The notes below the pieces were generated by a model, which saw only the letters and a list, made by a program, of their open reading frames with translations, was not told the origin of the DNA and made no database searches. 64,000 nucleotides of DNA from Afipia sp. Its GTDB lineage: Bacteria > Pseudomonadota > Alphaproteobacteria > Rhizobiales > Xanthobacteraceae. Positions within the stretch are counted from its first letter, which is position 1. Each line of letters starts with the position of its first letter. Position numbers and translations under genes: made by a program. Shown one piece after another: positions 1-9,462 of the stretch. The stretch spans positions 754,950 to 818,949 of the forward strand of contig JAFKER010000005.1 in assembly GCA_017308595.1 (NCBI GenBank), read 5' to 3'.

Positions 1-1
1 C

Positions 2-1615
2 GCGATCATTCTTCCGGCGCATATTCAGGAAACTGAAACCCGGATCATGAAATGGCTGCATCGCGTTTATATGCCGCTGCTGCACTGGGCGATCAGCCAC
101 AGGCGGATCGTGATGACGACCGCTGGCGCGCTTGTCGTTCTGACCTTTCTCGCGGTGCGGATGCTCGGTTTGGAATTCCTTCCGAAGCTTGAAGAGGGCA
201 ACCTCTGGATCCGCGCTACGCTGCCGCCGACCATTTCGCTTGAGGAAGGTAATTCTTACGTCAACGAAATGCGGAAGCTCATTCGTGCGCGGCCGGAAGT
301 TGAATCGGTCGTATCGCAGCACGGGCGGCCCGATGACGGTACGGACGCAGCCGGTCTATTCAATGCAGAGTTCTTTGCGCCGCTGAAACCGATTGGCGAA
401 TGGCCCGGCTCTCACGATAAGGATGATCTGACAAGCGAGCTTCTTGGTCAGCTTCAGAACAAATTCCCCGGCGTCGAGTTCAACTTCTCGCAATATCTGC
501 AGGACAATGTCGCCGAGGCCGTGTCCGGCGTGAAGGGCGAGAATTCGATCAAGCTCTACGGTAGCGATCTTGAGGAACTGACCAAGACCGCCAACAAGAT
601 CAAGGCGGTGCTCTCGACGGTGAAGGGCATTACCGATCTGTCAGTGTTTACGTCACTGGGGCAGCCGACCATTCAGATCGACATCGATCGGGCACGTGCC
701 GCGCGTTATGGACTCTCACCGGGCGACATCAACGCGACGATTCGGGTCGCGATCGGCGGCGACAGCGCTGGCGATCTGTACGAACCCGGCAGCGATCGGC
801 ATTTTCCGATCATCGTTCGCCTCGCGCCCGAATACCGCAAGAGCGCGGAAGCAATCCACAACCTGCGCATCGGTGCACAGGGACCGAATGGAATCCAGCA
901 GGTTCCTTTGTCGGAAGTTGCTTCAATCAAGCTCGTGTCCGGCGCGGCTTATATCTATCGCGAGCAGCAGGAACGCTATCTGCCCATCAAGTTCTCGGTG
1001 CGCGAGCGCGACCTCGGCAGCGCTATCAAGGAAGCGCAGGACAAGGTGGCGGAACAGGTCCAGCTTCCGTCGGGATCGCACATGGAATGGGTGGGTGAGT
1101 TCGGCAATCTTCAGGACGCCATTCGCCGGCTATCTATCGTGGTGCCAATCAGCCTGGCGCTGATCGCCATTCTGCTGTGGTTCAATTTCGGATCGATGGC
1201 GGACACTCTGCTGGCCATGAGCGTGATCCCGATGGCCATCTTCGGTGGCGTGCTTGGGCTGCTGTTCAGCGGCATTCCGTTCAGCGTGTCGGCGGCAATC
1301 GGATTCATTGCGCTGATGGGCATTGCTGTGATGGATGGTATTATTATACTATCGCAGTATAATCAGCTCATTGACGAGGGATACAATCGCGTCAGGGCTG
1401 TCATTAAGACCGGCGAGCTCCAGTTGCGTCCGGTGCTGATGACCTGCGTCGTCGCGGGCATTGGTCTTCTGCCGGCGGCGATGTCCGCCGGGATCGGGTC
1501 GCAGGTACAGAAGCCGCTCGCGGTGGTGGTCGTGACTGGTATGGCTGTGGCGCCGCTGGTGATCCTGATCACGCTTCCGGTCTTGATTGTGATGTTCTCA
1601 CGCCGGGTGCGGTAG
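2..1615 (+). CDS. RND heavy-metal efflux permease (CusA/CzcA type), C-terminal half
   Basis: The reading frame is open from base 2, so the gene begins before the window and only about the last 537 residues are seen (the family is about 1,040 aa). The visible part has a transmembrane segment (after the ISHRRIVMTT region), a large periplasmic porter domain, and a terminal bundle of four to five hydrophobic helices from SIVVPISLALIAILLWF onward. This fits the second half of a heavy-metal-efflux RND pump, which works with a membrane-fusion protein and an outer-membrane channel to export metal cations. A TolC-type gene lies directly downstream on the opposite strand, ending 4 bases away, but the pump's own partners are presumably upstream of the window. 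The metal specificity cannot be read from this half. Confidence 0.9.
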   Translation, partial: AIILPAHIQETETRIMKWLHRVYMPLLHWAISHRRIVMTTAGALVVLTFLAVRMLGLEFLPKLEEGNLWIRATLPPTISLEEGNSYVNEMRKLIRARPEVESVVSQHGRPDDGTDAAGLFNAEFFAPLKPIGEWPGSHDKDDLTSELLGQLQNKFPGVEFNFSQYLQDNVAEAVSGVKGENSIKLYGSDLEELTKTANKIKAVLSTVKGITDLSVFTSLGQPTIQIDIDRARAARYGLSPGDINATIRVAIGGDSAGDLYEPGSDRHFPIIVRLAPEYRKSAEAIHNLRIGAQGPNGIQQVPLSEVASIKLVSGAAYIYREQQERYLPIKFSVRERDLGSAIKEAQDKVAEQVQLPSGSHMEWVGEFGNLQDAIRRLSIVVPISLALIAILLWFNFGSMADTLLAMSVIPMAIFGGVLGLLFSGIPFSVSAAIGFIALMGIAVMDGIIILSQYNQLIDEGYNRVRAVIKTGELQLRPVLMTCVVAGIGLLPAAMSAGIGSQVQKPLAVVVVTGMAVAPLVILITLPVLIVMFSRRVR

Positions 1616-1619
1616 GGGA

Positions 1620-3032
1620 CTATCGTCCGGACGGTGTACGCACGCCGTGCCATGCGTCGCGGACCTGATGATAGTGAACGTCCGGCAGATAATCCGGCGT
1701 GTTGAGGCCGAGGGTACGGACATCAAGACGGCCGATCGCGCTGAGAAGCGTGTAGGACGCGATCACCCGATCCCGCTGCGCCAGAATCTGACGGGAACGC
1801 GCCGCAGTGAGATCCTGCTGGGAATTGAGCACGTCGATGGTGGTGCGCTGTCCCGCCTGTGCCTCGCGCCGAACACCCTGTAGCGCAATGTTGGCGGATT
1901 TCACTTCGGCTTCGGCTGCCGCGAGCGCGACCTTGGTACCCTCGCTGCTGACCCAGGCACTGACTGCAGCAGTCCGCGCCTGATTTCGGACCTGTTCCAG
2001 CACGAGGCGGCTCTGGACAGCCGTTTCCTTCGCCTGACGGGTCTGGGAGGCTGCGGTGCCGCCATCGTAGATTGGAAGGGTCAGCGCCCCCACGACGGAG
2101 GCCTGATCGGCGCGCTTGGTGCCAAGATTAGGATCTCCATCGGAACTGCGATTGACGTTGCCTTGCACGTTGACCTGCGGAAGCAGGCTGCTTTCCGCGA
2201 CGCTGATGGTCGTGGTGGCGACGTCGACGTCGTATGACGCTGCAATGACAGCTGGATTATCCCGGATCGAACCGTCGATCGCCTCCTGCCGGCTGCGCGG
2301 TACGAAACGATCGACCGTCTGCGCCGGTACCAGATTCGCGGGTGGGTTGCCGATCACCTGCGCATAGATGGCGCGGCTGCTCTCCAGCGCGACTTCCGCC
2401 GAATTCAGGTCCGCCAGACCCCGGCTCAACCGGGCCTCTGCCTGGGCCGTATCGGTGGGAGTGACGTCGCCAGCATCGAGGCGCTTTTTGGTGATGCCGA
2501 CCGTTTCGCGCAGGAACGCGACGTTGCCTCGCTGGGTTTCCACCAGCGCCTGATTGGCGATCACGTTCATATAGGCCGTGACTGCATCGAGCAGCACGCC
2601 CTGGCCGGTATTGCGGAGTGCCTCGCGCCCGGACAGCACCTGGAATTCCGCGACCCGGACGCTGTTGGCGGTCTTGAAGCCGTTAAATAGATTTTGGGTG
2701 ACGGTGACCCCGATTGTCCATGGCTTCAGCGTGGCGGTCTGAATGGTGTTGTCCAGAAGGAGATTGCGGATAGGCTGCAATCCCGCGCTCAGACTTGCGA
2801 CGATCTGCGGGCGATAACCTGCCAGCGCCTGCGGTACATTTTCATCGGTGGCGCGCTGCTGGGCCCGGCCTGCGTTGATCTGTGGGTTGGATTGGTATGC
2901 CTTGACGAGGGCTTCGCTGAGCGTTTCCGCCTGAGCATGTCCACAAAGTCCTGCGGACAGCGCGATACCGATGGCGGCGTTCGACACGCGAAAACGCCAG
3001 CTCTCGCCCAACCCTGAAGCACGCCGAACCAT
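1620..3032 (-). CDS. TolC-family outer-membrane efflux/secretion channel
   Basis: 470 aa from the chosen ATG. The N-terminus has a basic stretch, a hydrophobic core (SNAAIGIALSAGLCG) and an AQA-like signal peptidase site before ETLSEALVKAYQSNPQINAG, the usual start of mature TolC/TIGR01844 type I secretion channels. Two repeats with long helical stretches rich in A, Q, E and R follow (about 30-240 and 250-450), ending with LLSAIGRLD, a typical TolC-family end. It should form a trimeric outer-membrane and periplasmic tunnel for RND or type I exporters. The frame stays open to 3215, but the upstream extension has no signal-peptide character, so the start at 3032 is preferred. It converges on the RND pump gene and so is not in its operon. 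Confidence 0.88.
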   Translation of the reverse strand: MVRRASGLGESWRFRVSNAAIGIALSAGLCGHAQAETLSEALVKAYQSNPQINAGRAQQRATDENVPQALAGYRPQIVASLSAGLQPIRNLLLDNTIQTATLKPWTIGVTVTQNLFNGFKTANSVRVAEFQVLSGREALRNTGQGVLLDAVTAYMNVIANQALVETQRGNVAFLRETVGITKKRLDAGDVTPTDTAQAEARLSRGLADLNSAEVALESSRAIYAQVIGNPPANLVPAQTVDRFVPRSRQEAIDGSIRDNPAVIAASYDVDVATTTISVAESSLLPQVNVQGNVNRSSDGDPNLGTKRADQASVVGALTLPIYDGGTAASQTRQAKETAVQSRLVLEQVRNQARTAAVSAWVSSEGTKVALAAAEAEVKSANIALQGVRREAQAGQRTTIDVLNSQQDLTAARSRQILAQRDRVIASYTLLSAIGRLDVRTLGLNTPDYLPDVHYHQVRDAWHGVRTPSGR

Positions 3033-3328
3033 ATTTGCCCGCAACAATCCAAACCCGCAGCCACGGTGGGATCGTCTGATCCCAGAACCGGTATGCTTCA
3101 TTCGTACACTGTTTAAGGGCCTGTGGCGGTTCGGGCAAACCGTCAGCCACAGAAAAAGGGCGACTGTTGCAATGTGCACCGGTTTGTGATCTGGCGCGGG
3201 TGTTCCCTTGACCAATCAAGGGCCTATGGTTGAAATTGGAGGCTCCGGGGCACCCGGCTGGAGACGATCCACGCTCTTTTTTTGAGGCACCCGCCGGCGG
3301 CGCCGGTGCGGAAGATAAACGAGGTCCG

Positions 3329-5182
3329 ATGCCAAGAATTTTCTCGGACCCGGATGCCATTGCGGACGACATCATCCGCGACGTCGGACCCAGGCTGGTC
3401 GTTGGCCTCCCGCTGGGGCTTGGCAAGGCCAATCACATCGTCAATGCCCTCTATCGGCGCGCCGCTGGCGATCCCTCGATCCATCTCACGATCTTTACAG
3501 CCCTGACGCTGGAGAAGCCGACCCCATCGGCCAATCTCGAGCGTCGTTTCATTGGCCCCGTGATTGACCGGCTGTTCGGCGAATATCCCGACCTGGAGTA
3601 TGCGAAGGCGCTCCACTCGAAAGCGTTGCCGCCGAACATCGAGGTCGTCGAATTCTTCTTCCTTGCTGGAAAGTGGCTCGGTAACGGATACGCGCAGCAG
3701 CATTACATTTCAGCGAACTACACCCACGCTTCGTCATATTTGCTGACGCGTGGGGTCAATGTGATCGCGCAGCTTGTCGCCAAGCGCGTTGTGAACGGCC
3801 AGTCGCGGTACAGCCTGAGCGGCAATACCGACACGACGCTCGACCTGATGCGCGCGCGTGCGGATGGCCGGATCGCATTCAAGATCCTTGCGCAGGTGAA
3901 CTCCGAACTGCCGTTCATGCCCGGGCAGGGTGATTTGCCAGGCGATGAATTCCACGCCATCCTCGATAGCCCCGAGACTGACTTCACGCTGTTCGCCCCG
4001 CCTTCGGAGCCGATTTCCGATACGAAGTACGCGATTGGACTTCATTCAGCCGGACTGGTCCGCGATGGCGGTACATTGCAGATTGGCATCGGGCAGGTCG
4101 GTGACGCGCTGGCCCAGGGCCTGATCGTTCGTCATCGCGACAATGCAGCCTATCGCGAGATCATGTCGCGGCTTGCCCCAACCGATTCGCCAAGGGAAAG
4201 CGAGCCATTCGCGAAGGGTCTCTACGGCGTCAGCGAAATGTTTTTCGAGGCGTTCATCGCATTGATCGATGCGGGGGTGTTGAAGCGTGAAGTCGATGGC
4301 GCATTGCTTCATGCCGCGTTCTTTCTCGGGCCGAAGTCGTTCTATCGCGCCTTGCGGGAGATGGCGGCTGAGCATCTCGCGCGGATTCAGATGGTGCCGG
4401 TATCGTTCACCAATCAGCTTTATGGCGACGAAGAAGCCAAGCGCCGGGCTCGTATAGATGCGCGTTTTGTCAACAACGCGATGATGGCGACGCTGATGGG
4501 AGCGATTGTCTCCGACGGTCTCGAGAATGGTCAGGTCGTCAGCGGTGTCGGGGGGCAATACAATTTCGTGGCGCAGGCCTTCGCGCTGGAAGGTGCGCGC
4601 TCGATCCTGGCTCTGGAGTCGACGCGCGGTTCGGGAAAATCTGCCGCATCGAATATCCGGTGGTCCTACGGCCACACGACAATTCCGCGTCATCTGCGTG
4701 ACGTGATCGTCACTGAATACGGCGTTGCCGATCTGCGCGGCAAGTCGGATGCCGAAGTTATTGCGGCGATGCTGAATGTCGCGGACTCGCGTTTTCAGAT
4801 CGAGTTGATGCACCAAGCCAAAGATGCAGGGAAATTGCCGAAGAATCACGAAATCCCTGCAGCGCGGCGCGAGAATTATCCTGATCGCGTAGCTGCCGCC
4901 TTGAAGCCCGCACGCAATTCAGGGCTCTTGCCCCCGTTTCCGTTCGGCAGTGATTTTACCGATGTAGAGCAGCGGCTGATTCCGGCCCTTCAGATTCTAA
5001 AGGAGGCGAGCGCCAGCCCGCTCGCTCTGCTCGGACTGGCATGGGAAGGCCGCACTGCGAACCATTCCGCTGAGCTAGCGGCATGTCTTTCGCGAATGCA
5101 GCTTGACCGGCCGGCATCGTTGGCCGACCGGCTCTATCGGGCGCTGCTGATTGCCGCGCTTGCGCGCAGCCGCGGGGCTTAG
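3329..5182 (+). CDS. Acetyl-CoA hydrolase/CoA-transferase family protein
   Basis: 617 aa from ATG 3329, which has GAGG four bases upstream; the frame is open further upstream but without a comparable ribosome site. The C-terminal half carries the family signature [17 protein letters not shown], then [14 protein letters not shown] and [14 protein letters not shown], which match the AcetylCoA_hyd_C domain. The middle has the glycine-rich [15 protein letters not shown] stretch. Members move CoA between acyl groups and acetate or hydrolyse acyl-CoA through a glutamyl-CoA intermediate. The protein is longer than the 430-500 aa typical of acetate CoA-transferases, with about 150 extra residues between the two signature regions. 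Its substrate is not evident. It overlaps the convergent enoyl-CoA hydratase gene by four bases. Confidence 0.87.
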   Translation: MPRIFSDPDAIADDIIRDVGPRLVVGLPLGLGKANHIVNALYRRAAGDPSIHLTIFTALTLEKPTPSANLERRFIGPVIDRLFGEYPDLEYAKALHSKALPPNIEVVEFFFLAGKWLGNGYAQQHYISANYTHASSYLLTRGVNVIAQLVAKRVVNGQSRYSLSGNTDTTLDLMRARADGRIAFKILAQVNSELPFMPGQGDLPGDEFHAILDSPETDFTLFAPPSEPISDTKYAIGLHSAGLVRDGGTLQIGIGQVGDALAQGLIVRHRDNAAYREIMSRLAPTDSPRESEPFAKGLYGVSEMFFEAFIALIDAGVLKREVDGALLHAAFFLGPKSFYRALREMAAEHLARIQMVPVSFTNQLYGDEEAKRRARIDARFVNNAMMATLMGAIVSDGLENGQVVSGVGGQYNFVAQAFALEGARSILALESTRGSGKSAASNIRWSYGHTTIPRHLRDVIVTEYGVADLRGKSDAEVIAAMLNVADSRFQIELMHQAKDAGKLPKNHEIPAARRENYPDRVAAALKPARNSGLLPPFPFGSDFTDVEQRLIPALQILKEASASPLALLGLAWEGRTANHSAELAACLSRMQLDRPASLADRLYRALLIAALARSRGA

Positions 5183-5958
5183 CGGTGCTTGAAATTCGGC
5201 TTCCGCTTCTCGATAAAAGCGGCCATGCCTTCCGAACGATCTTCCAGAGCGAATGTTGCGTGGAATAGATCGCCTTCGACATTCATGCCCTCGGCGAGCG
5301 GCGTTTCGAGAGCACGGTTCACAGCGCTCTTGGCCATGGCAACGGCCGGTTGCGACATGCCGGCGATCTTGTCAGCGATGGCGAGAACTTCTTCCATCAG
5401 TTTGTCGACCGGGAAAATGCGGCTGACAAGACCGGACCGTTCAGCCTCGGCCGCATCCATCATCCGACCGGTGAGGCAGAGGTCCATGGCCTTGGACTTG
5501 CCGATCGCCCGGGTCAGGCGCTGGGTGCCACCGAGGCCGGGAATGGTACCAAGCGTGATTTCCGGCTGCCCGAACTTTGCGGTGTCGGATGCGATGATGA
5601 TGTCGCACATCATGGCGAGTTCGCAGCCGCCGCCGAGCGCGTAGCCGCTGACAGCTGCGATCGTCGGCTTCTTGCAGGTCGCAACCCGGTCCCCGCCGAT
5701 GTCCATGAAGTCCTCGCTGAACATATCGATGAACTTTTTAGGCTGCATTTCCTTGATGTCGGCGCCGGCGGCGAACGCCTTCTCATTGCCGGTCACGACG
5801 ATGCAGCCCACAGCGCTGTTGGCTTCGAGTTGATCGATCGCGGTGGCGATCTCCTTGAAGACGCCGAAGGACAGGGCGTTCAGCATCTTGGGCCTGTTGA
5901 TCTGCACAAGACCAACCGCGCCCTTGGTTTCAACGATGATGTGTTCAAATGCCGACAT
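5179..5958 (-). CDS. Enoyl-CoA hydratase (crotonase family)
   Basis: 259 aa, the standard length of short-chain crotonases. The CoA-binding/oxyanion stretch [15 protein letters not shown] is present at about 57-71. Both acid/base glutamates needed for hydratase activity are in place: E113 in GGGCELAMM and E133 in [12 protein letters not shown]. It would hydrate trans-2-enoyl-CoA to 3-hydroxyacyl-CoA in beta-oxidation or a related degradation route. Together with the convergent CoA-transferase and the methylmalonyl-CoA mutase genes further along it fits a lifestyle based on acyl-CoA catabolism. Its stop overlaps that of the CoA-transferase by four bases. Confidence 0.93.
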   Translation of the reverse strand: MSAFEHIIVETKGAVGLVQINRPKMLNALSFGVFKEIATAIDQLEANSAVGCIVVTGNEKAFAAGADIKEMQPKKFIDMFSEDFMDIGGDRVATCKKPTIAAVSGYALGGGCELAMMCDIIIASDTAKFGQPEITLGTIPGLGGTQRLTRAIGKSKAMDLCLTGRMMDAAEAERSGLVSRIFPVDKLMEEVLAIADKIAGMSQPAVAMAKSAVNRALETPLAEGMNVEGDLFHATFALEDRSEGMAAFIEKRKPNFKHR

Positions 5959-6079
5959 GTTTCGCCCCTTGCAGGATGTGAGAAATCAGCGCGTGGTGCG
6001 CCGTTGGCGGCAATTTGCCTCCCGGGGCCCGGCTCCGCAAGGTCGGTTGTAAGTGGCGTATGCGTGTCCTGCGCACGAA

Positions 6080-6112
6080 AAACGCCGGTTCGCGGGGTGC
6101 GAACCGGCGTTT
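6080..6112 (-). terminator. Rho-independent terminator after the 6138-6860 gene
   Basis: A 14-bp perfect inverted repeat (arms 6080-6093 and 6099-6112) encloses a 5-base loop. Read on the minus strand it is followed by a run of five T, and it lies 26 bases past the stop of the minus-strand gene at 6138, as expected for an intrinsic terminator. Confidence 0.85.
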
Positions 6113-6137
6113 GCATCTGATGCAACGTGCGTTTGCG

Positions 6138-6860
6138 TCAGGCGATCAACAGGCGGGCGGCCGATGCCAGTGTCAGCAGGCTTCCAAATGCAATGAAAAT
6201 CTTTCCGATCAGAGAGGTCTTGCTCCACGGATCGCTGTCATCGGCCGCTTTGACCACGGGGCGTTCTCCCGATGGCATGGGCCGGAGGATTTTACCCGGA
6301 GCGGAGGTCGGTGGCGGGGACACGGCAGGTGGTGTCGCATTCTGTGCAACAGCCATGTTGTCTGGAGCGGCGTCGGTCTTGTTCGCCTGATCGGCGGAGG
6401 CGAGTTTCATGCCGTCGACAACGTCGGTGCTGTCGAGAGCCGAATAGTTGCGTGCTTCATCGTCGGCGAGCGCTTGAGCGTGGGCATTGGCGACCGATGC
6501 GGGCAGCTCGATCTTGTTGGCGGCCTTGGTTTCGCTACGCGCCGGCTTATCGTCCCATGTCTCCGGTGCCTCGATCACCTTTGAAGAGACTTTCGATCCG
6601 GTTATCTTCGCGGACCGCGCAGATTTCGATTTGACGGATTTTGATTTTGCCGACTTGGCTGCGGTTGCCTTGGACTTCTTCGCAGCCACATGCTGCTTTT
6701 TAAATTTCGCCAAGGCGATAGGGCGATTGCCCGAAGTTGTCTTGGAAGCCTTCGCAGTCTTGGCCGCTGATTTGGCAGCCATCGCGGGCTCGCCTGAAAA
6801 GCTCATCCAGATTCCGGCCGCAGCGACCAGCGCGGCCAATACAGCACTCCTTATCCGCAT
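6138..6860 (-). CDS. Unknown exported, Lys/Ala-rich protein with C-terminal membrane anchor
   Basis: 240 aa from the ATG preceded by an AAGGGGA ribosome site seven bases upstream; the frame extends a further 11 codons, judged non-coding. The N-terminus is a clear signal sequence (MRIRSAVLAALVAAAGIW with a PAMA-A cleavage site). Residues 30-120 are low-complexity Lys/Ser/Ala (KSAAKTAKASKTTS and TAAKSAKSKSVKSKSARSAK). The last 25 residues (LIGKIFIAFGSLLTLASAAR) are hydrophobic and look like a tail anchor. It may bridge the periplasm or bind anionic polymers, but no known domain was recognised. It is a single gene with its own terminator. Confidence 0.75.
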   Translation of the reverse strand: MRIRSAVLAALVAAAGIWMSFSGEPAMAAKSAAKTAKASKTTSGNRPIALAKFKKQHVAAKKSKATAAKSAKSKSVKSKSARSAKITGSKVSSKVIEAPETWDDKPARSETKAANKIELPASVANAHAQALADDEARNYSALDSTDVVDGMKLASADQANKTDAAPDNMAVAQNATPPAVSPPPTSAPGKILRPMPSGERPVVKAADDSDPWSKTSLIGKIFIAFGSLLTLASAARLLIA

Positions 6861-7049
6861 GGCAATTTCCCCTTTTGCCAGAGCCACCAGCAATGACGAA
6901 AAGACCGGTGCGGAATGGCTACAGGACGGCAGAAAAAGGGAATCTTGTGATCAATTGCCCTTAAAAGGCCCCGAACGCCGGTCGGGACCGGGCTCGCCCG
7001 GAACTGCAAAGCGCCCATGTTCACGATTGCGTGATTGCAGTTCCTGCCC

Positions 7050-7074
7050 GTAACACTTTAGGAACGGAAGCGAA
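7050..7074 (+). promoter_or_regulatory. Candidate ECF-type promoter ahead of the sigma/NrsF operon
   Basis: GTAAC (7050-7054) and CGAA (7071-7074) are separated by 16 bases. This resembles, from memory, the promoter used by the Caulobacter SigF-type ECF factor that is controlled by NrsF. A start of transcription near 7080 would suit the AGGAG ribosome site at 7085 and the GTG start at 7095. Autoregulation is inferred. Confidence 0.5.
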
Positions 7075-7094
7075 TTGGCTTGATAGGAGCGCGC

Positions 7095-7640
7095 GTGCGC
7101 GGACGTGAAGACGAATGGACCGATCTGATGCGATCGGCCAATGCCGGAGACAACGCCGCATACCATCGGCTTCTCAAGGGCGTGACGCCGGTCCTGAGGG
7201 CTGGTGCGCGCCGAGGTCTGGCGCGTGCCGGTCAACCGGTCGACCAATCCGAGGACATCGTGCAGGACATTTTGTTGGCGGTGCATCTGAAGCGGCATAC
7301 CTGGGACCCGAATGCTCCGTTCGCCCCATGGCTGTTCGCGATCGCTCGCAACAAGCTGATCGATGCCCTTCGCCGTCGCGGGCGTCGGGTTTTCGTCAAT
7401 ATCGATGATTTCTCCGAAACCCTGGCCGATACACCGCCCGAAGATACCGTTCCGGCGAGCGAAGTTACCGCGCACCTGAACGGATTGCCGAAACGGCAGC
7501 GTGACGTGCTGCAATCGATTGCCGTCGACAGCGCCTCGATCAGGGAAACGGCGGCAAAGCTTTCAATGACCGAGGGCGCGGTGCGCGTGGCTCTGCACCG
7601 CGGTCTGAGCGGCCTCGCAGGCAAATTGCGGAAAGAGTGA
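7095..7640 (+). CDS. ECF-family RNA polymerase sigma factor (NrsF-partnered)
   Basis: 181 aa from GTG 7095, chosen because AGGAG sits five bases before it and because the candidate promoter would exclude the in-frame TTG at 7080. The sigma-2 region holds DQSEDIVQDILLAVHLKR and PFAPWLFAIARNKLIDALRR. Sigma-4 holds LNGLPKRQRDVLQSIAV followed by the helix-turn-helix SIRETAAKLSMTEGAVRVAL. Such factors direct transcription of small stress regulons. The next gene, two bases on, is an NrsF-type membrane anti-sigma factor, so activity is most likely held at the membrane until a signal releases it. The candidate upstream promoter suggests autoregulation. Confidence 0.92.
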   Translation: MRGREDEWTDLMRSANAGDNAAYHRLLKGVTPVLRAGARRGLARAGQPVDQSEDIVQDILLAVHLKRHTWDPNAPFAPWLFAIARNKLIDALRRRGRRVFVNIDDFSETLADTPPEDTVPASEVTAHLNGLPKRQRDVLQSIAVDSASIRETAAKLSMTEGAVRVALHRGLSGLAGKLRKE

Positions 7641-7642
7641 CC

Positions 7643-8284
7643 ATGGACACAAATGATCTGATCCGCACACTGGCCGCTGACAACGAGACGCACGAGCGCT
7701 CCGTCGGCCATCTTCTTCTGGCGGCCCTGGTCCTGGCGGTGCCGGTATCGACCCTGATGTTCCTCGCAGGACTGGGGGTACGCCCGGATGTGATGACGGC
7801 GATGCGCAATCCGTTGTTTGACCTGAAGTTCATTGTGACGCTGGCGTTGGCCGCGATTGCCATTGTCGTCAGCCTGCATCTATCCCGGCCCGAAGCTTCG
7901 CTCGGACGTTGGGCGTGGCTGTTGGCGATTCCATTCGGACTGCTTGGAATCGGCATGATCGGCGAAATGACGATGATGCCGAACCGTGCGCCAATGCCGG
8001 TTCGTCTGATCGGCTCCAATTCAAAGGTGTGTCTGATCGCTATTCCACTGCTGTCATTGCCGCTGCTCGCAGCAGCGCTGCTGGCTTTGCGGCGCGGTGC
8101 TCCGTCGCGTCCGGCCGTGACCGGTGCTTTTGCCGGATTGCTGTCGGCGGGCTTGGCCGCAACGCTTTATGCGGCGCACTGCACCGATGATTCGCCGATG
8201 TTCGTGGCGACCTGGTATTCTCTCGCCGCCGCCATTGTCGCGATGGTCGGCGCTTTTGCCGGATCGCGCATCCTGAAATTCTAG
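7643..8284 (+). CDS. NrsF-family (DUF1109) membrane anti-sigma factor
   Basis: 213 aa. MDTNDLIRTLAADNE at the N-terminus is the cytoplasmic stretch expected to bind the sigma factor. It is followed by six hydrophobic segments (for example VGHLLLAALVLAVPVSTLMFL, FIVTLALAAIAIVVSL, AWLLAIPFGLLGIGMIG). This is the NrsF/DUF1109 architecture, whose members keep their ECF sigma factor inactive and in Caulobacter respond to oxidative or metal stress through cysteines. Here the only obvious cysteines are in SKVCLIAIPLL and AAHCTDDSP. The ATG at 7643 lies two bases after the sigma-factor stop; an in-frame GTG at 7637 would overlap it. Confidence 0.88.
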   Translation: MDTNDLIRTLAADNETHERSVGHLLLAALVLAVPVSTLMFLAGLGVRPDVMTAMRNPLFDLKFIVTLALAAIAIVVSLHLSRPEASLGRWAWLLAIPFGLLGIGMIGEMTMMPNRAPMPVRLIGSNSKVCLIAIPLLSLPLLAAALLALRRGAPSRPAVTGAFAGLLSAGLAATLYAAHCTDDSPMFVATWYSLAAAIVAMVGAFAGSRILKF

Positions 8285-8298
8285 ACGCTGCGGTTACC

Positions 8299-9402
8299 TC
8301 AGGCGGATTCGATCTGCGCAACGTCCTGCCGCATCCGGTAGAAGCGCAGGACCTGCTGTGCCGTCGATGGGCGCAGCATGTCATAGCTCGATTTATGCTC
8401 GTCGAAGTTCTGTGTCTCCGACGGCTTGCCTCTCAATTCGAAGATCAGTTTGAGAGATTGCCAGGACAATCCGGCAACCTTGGCCAGAACCATTAATCCT
8501 TCCGACTTCGACTCGATCATCATGCTTTCGACCGTTGCGATCGGAACATTCGTGCAGATCGCGAGTGCGGCACTGGTTTCCTCGAAGCGCCCGGCGGTCG
8601 CGAATTCGGATATCTGCCGTTCGTCGAGGCGCCCGTCATCAAAAAGGGATTTGACGAGACCCTGCGCATTCGCCGCTTTTTCGCAGGTCGCCTCGTGGTT
8701 GAGGTCGAGTGCAGCCTGCTCAACCGCGACTGAAATATCGGCGGCTTCGTCCGGATTGGCTGCCTGCAGACGTGCCCGCACGGAATCGGAGGCTCGTGCA
8801 ATCAGCTTGAGGTAGTGAGGCCGTGGAATTCCGCGTCTTTTGCCCAAACTTGTCGCAAGCTCATCATTGCCTTCAGCGCGCGAGACGAGCCTGGTGAAAC
8901 CATTATCTGAAAATTCGGCGCCGGGATTGTTGACTGCGCTTTCGACCACTTCATTGTTGCCGCGCTCGACGAGAACGTCGGTGACCGCGCCGCTGAGGCT
9001 CTTTCGTTTTGAAATCGCGAGCAAGTGTCCTTGGCTTTTACTGCGCGCGTTTTCGATCAGCATGGCGTCGTTCGGCCGTTCCGATTGCGACAGGACGGGT
9101 GCAGCGACTTCAATCTCATCATCGAAAGCCAGTGTGTAAATCAGCCGGGGCGGGGCCTTGGGCACGGGCGCGAGCCGGTTGGCAAGCAGCGCCTTCGCGG
9201 ATGTTTCGATCTCTTCGATCAGGCAATGAAAGACATCGTCGAAAACGTTGATCTGCTCGTTGGTATAGTCCGGAACACCATACAGAAAGAGATCGGTGAC
9301 CCGGCGCAGGGTTTCCACGCGGCGCGCCACGGTACCGTGCGCCAGAGCATTCTCGAGCTCGTCAAGAAGGTTGGCTGACCGCGATGTTGATCTCAAACTC
9401 AT
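8299..9402 (-). CDS. DUF2336 domain protein
   Basis: 367 aa, soluble, mostly helical. Residues 15-60 (ELENALAHGTVARRVETLRR and the VPDYTNEQINVFDDVFHCLIEEIE stretch) match the start of the alphaproteobacterial DUF2336 family, and the centre has the usual string of short HEAT-like helices (about 90-330) with VESAVNNPGAEFSDNGF. The function is unknown. The family is common in Bradyrhizobium relatives, and a second, quite different member lies at 44284-45282. It converges on the nrsF-like gene with a 14-base gap and stands alone. Confidence 0.82.
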   Translation of the reverse strand: MSLRSTSRSANLLDELENALAHGTVARRVETLRRVTDLFLYGVPDYTNEQINVFDDVFHCLIEEIETSAKALLANRLAPVPKAPPRLIYTLAFDDEIEVAAPVLSQSERPNDAMLIENARSKSQGHLLAISKRKSLSGAVTDVLVERGNNEVVESAVNNPGAEFSDNGFTRLVSRAEGNDELATSLGKRRGIPRPHYLKLIARASDSVRARLQAANPDEAADISVAVEQAALDLNHEATCEKAANAQGLVKSLFDDGRLDERQISEFATAGRFEETSAALAICTNVPIATVESMMIESKSEGLMVLAKVAGLSWQSLKLIFELRGKPSETQNFDEHKSSYDMLRPSTAQQVLRFYRMRQDVAQIESA

Positions 9403-9462
9403 GACTTTCTGTCCCGAAAAGCTGGAAATGTCAGCCGCGTTCTTGGCTGACGGAAATTCAGA

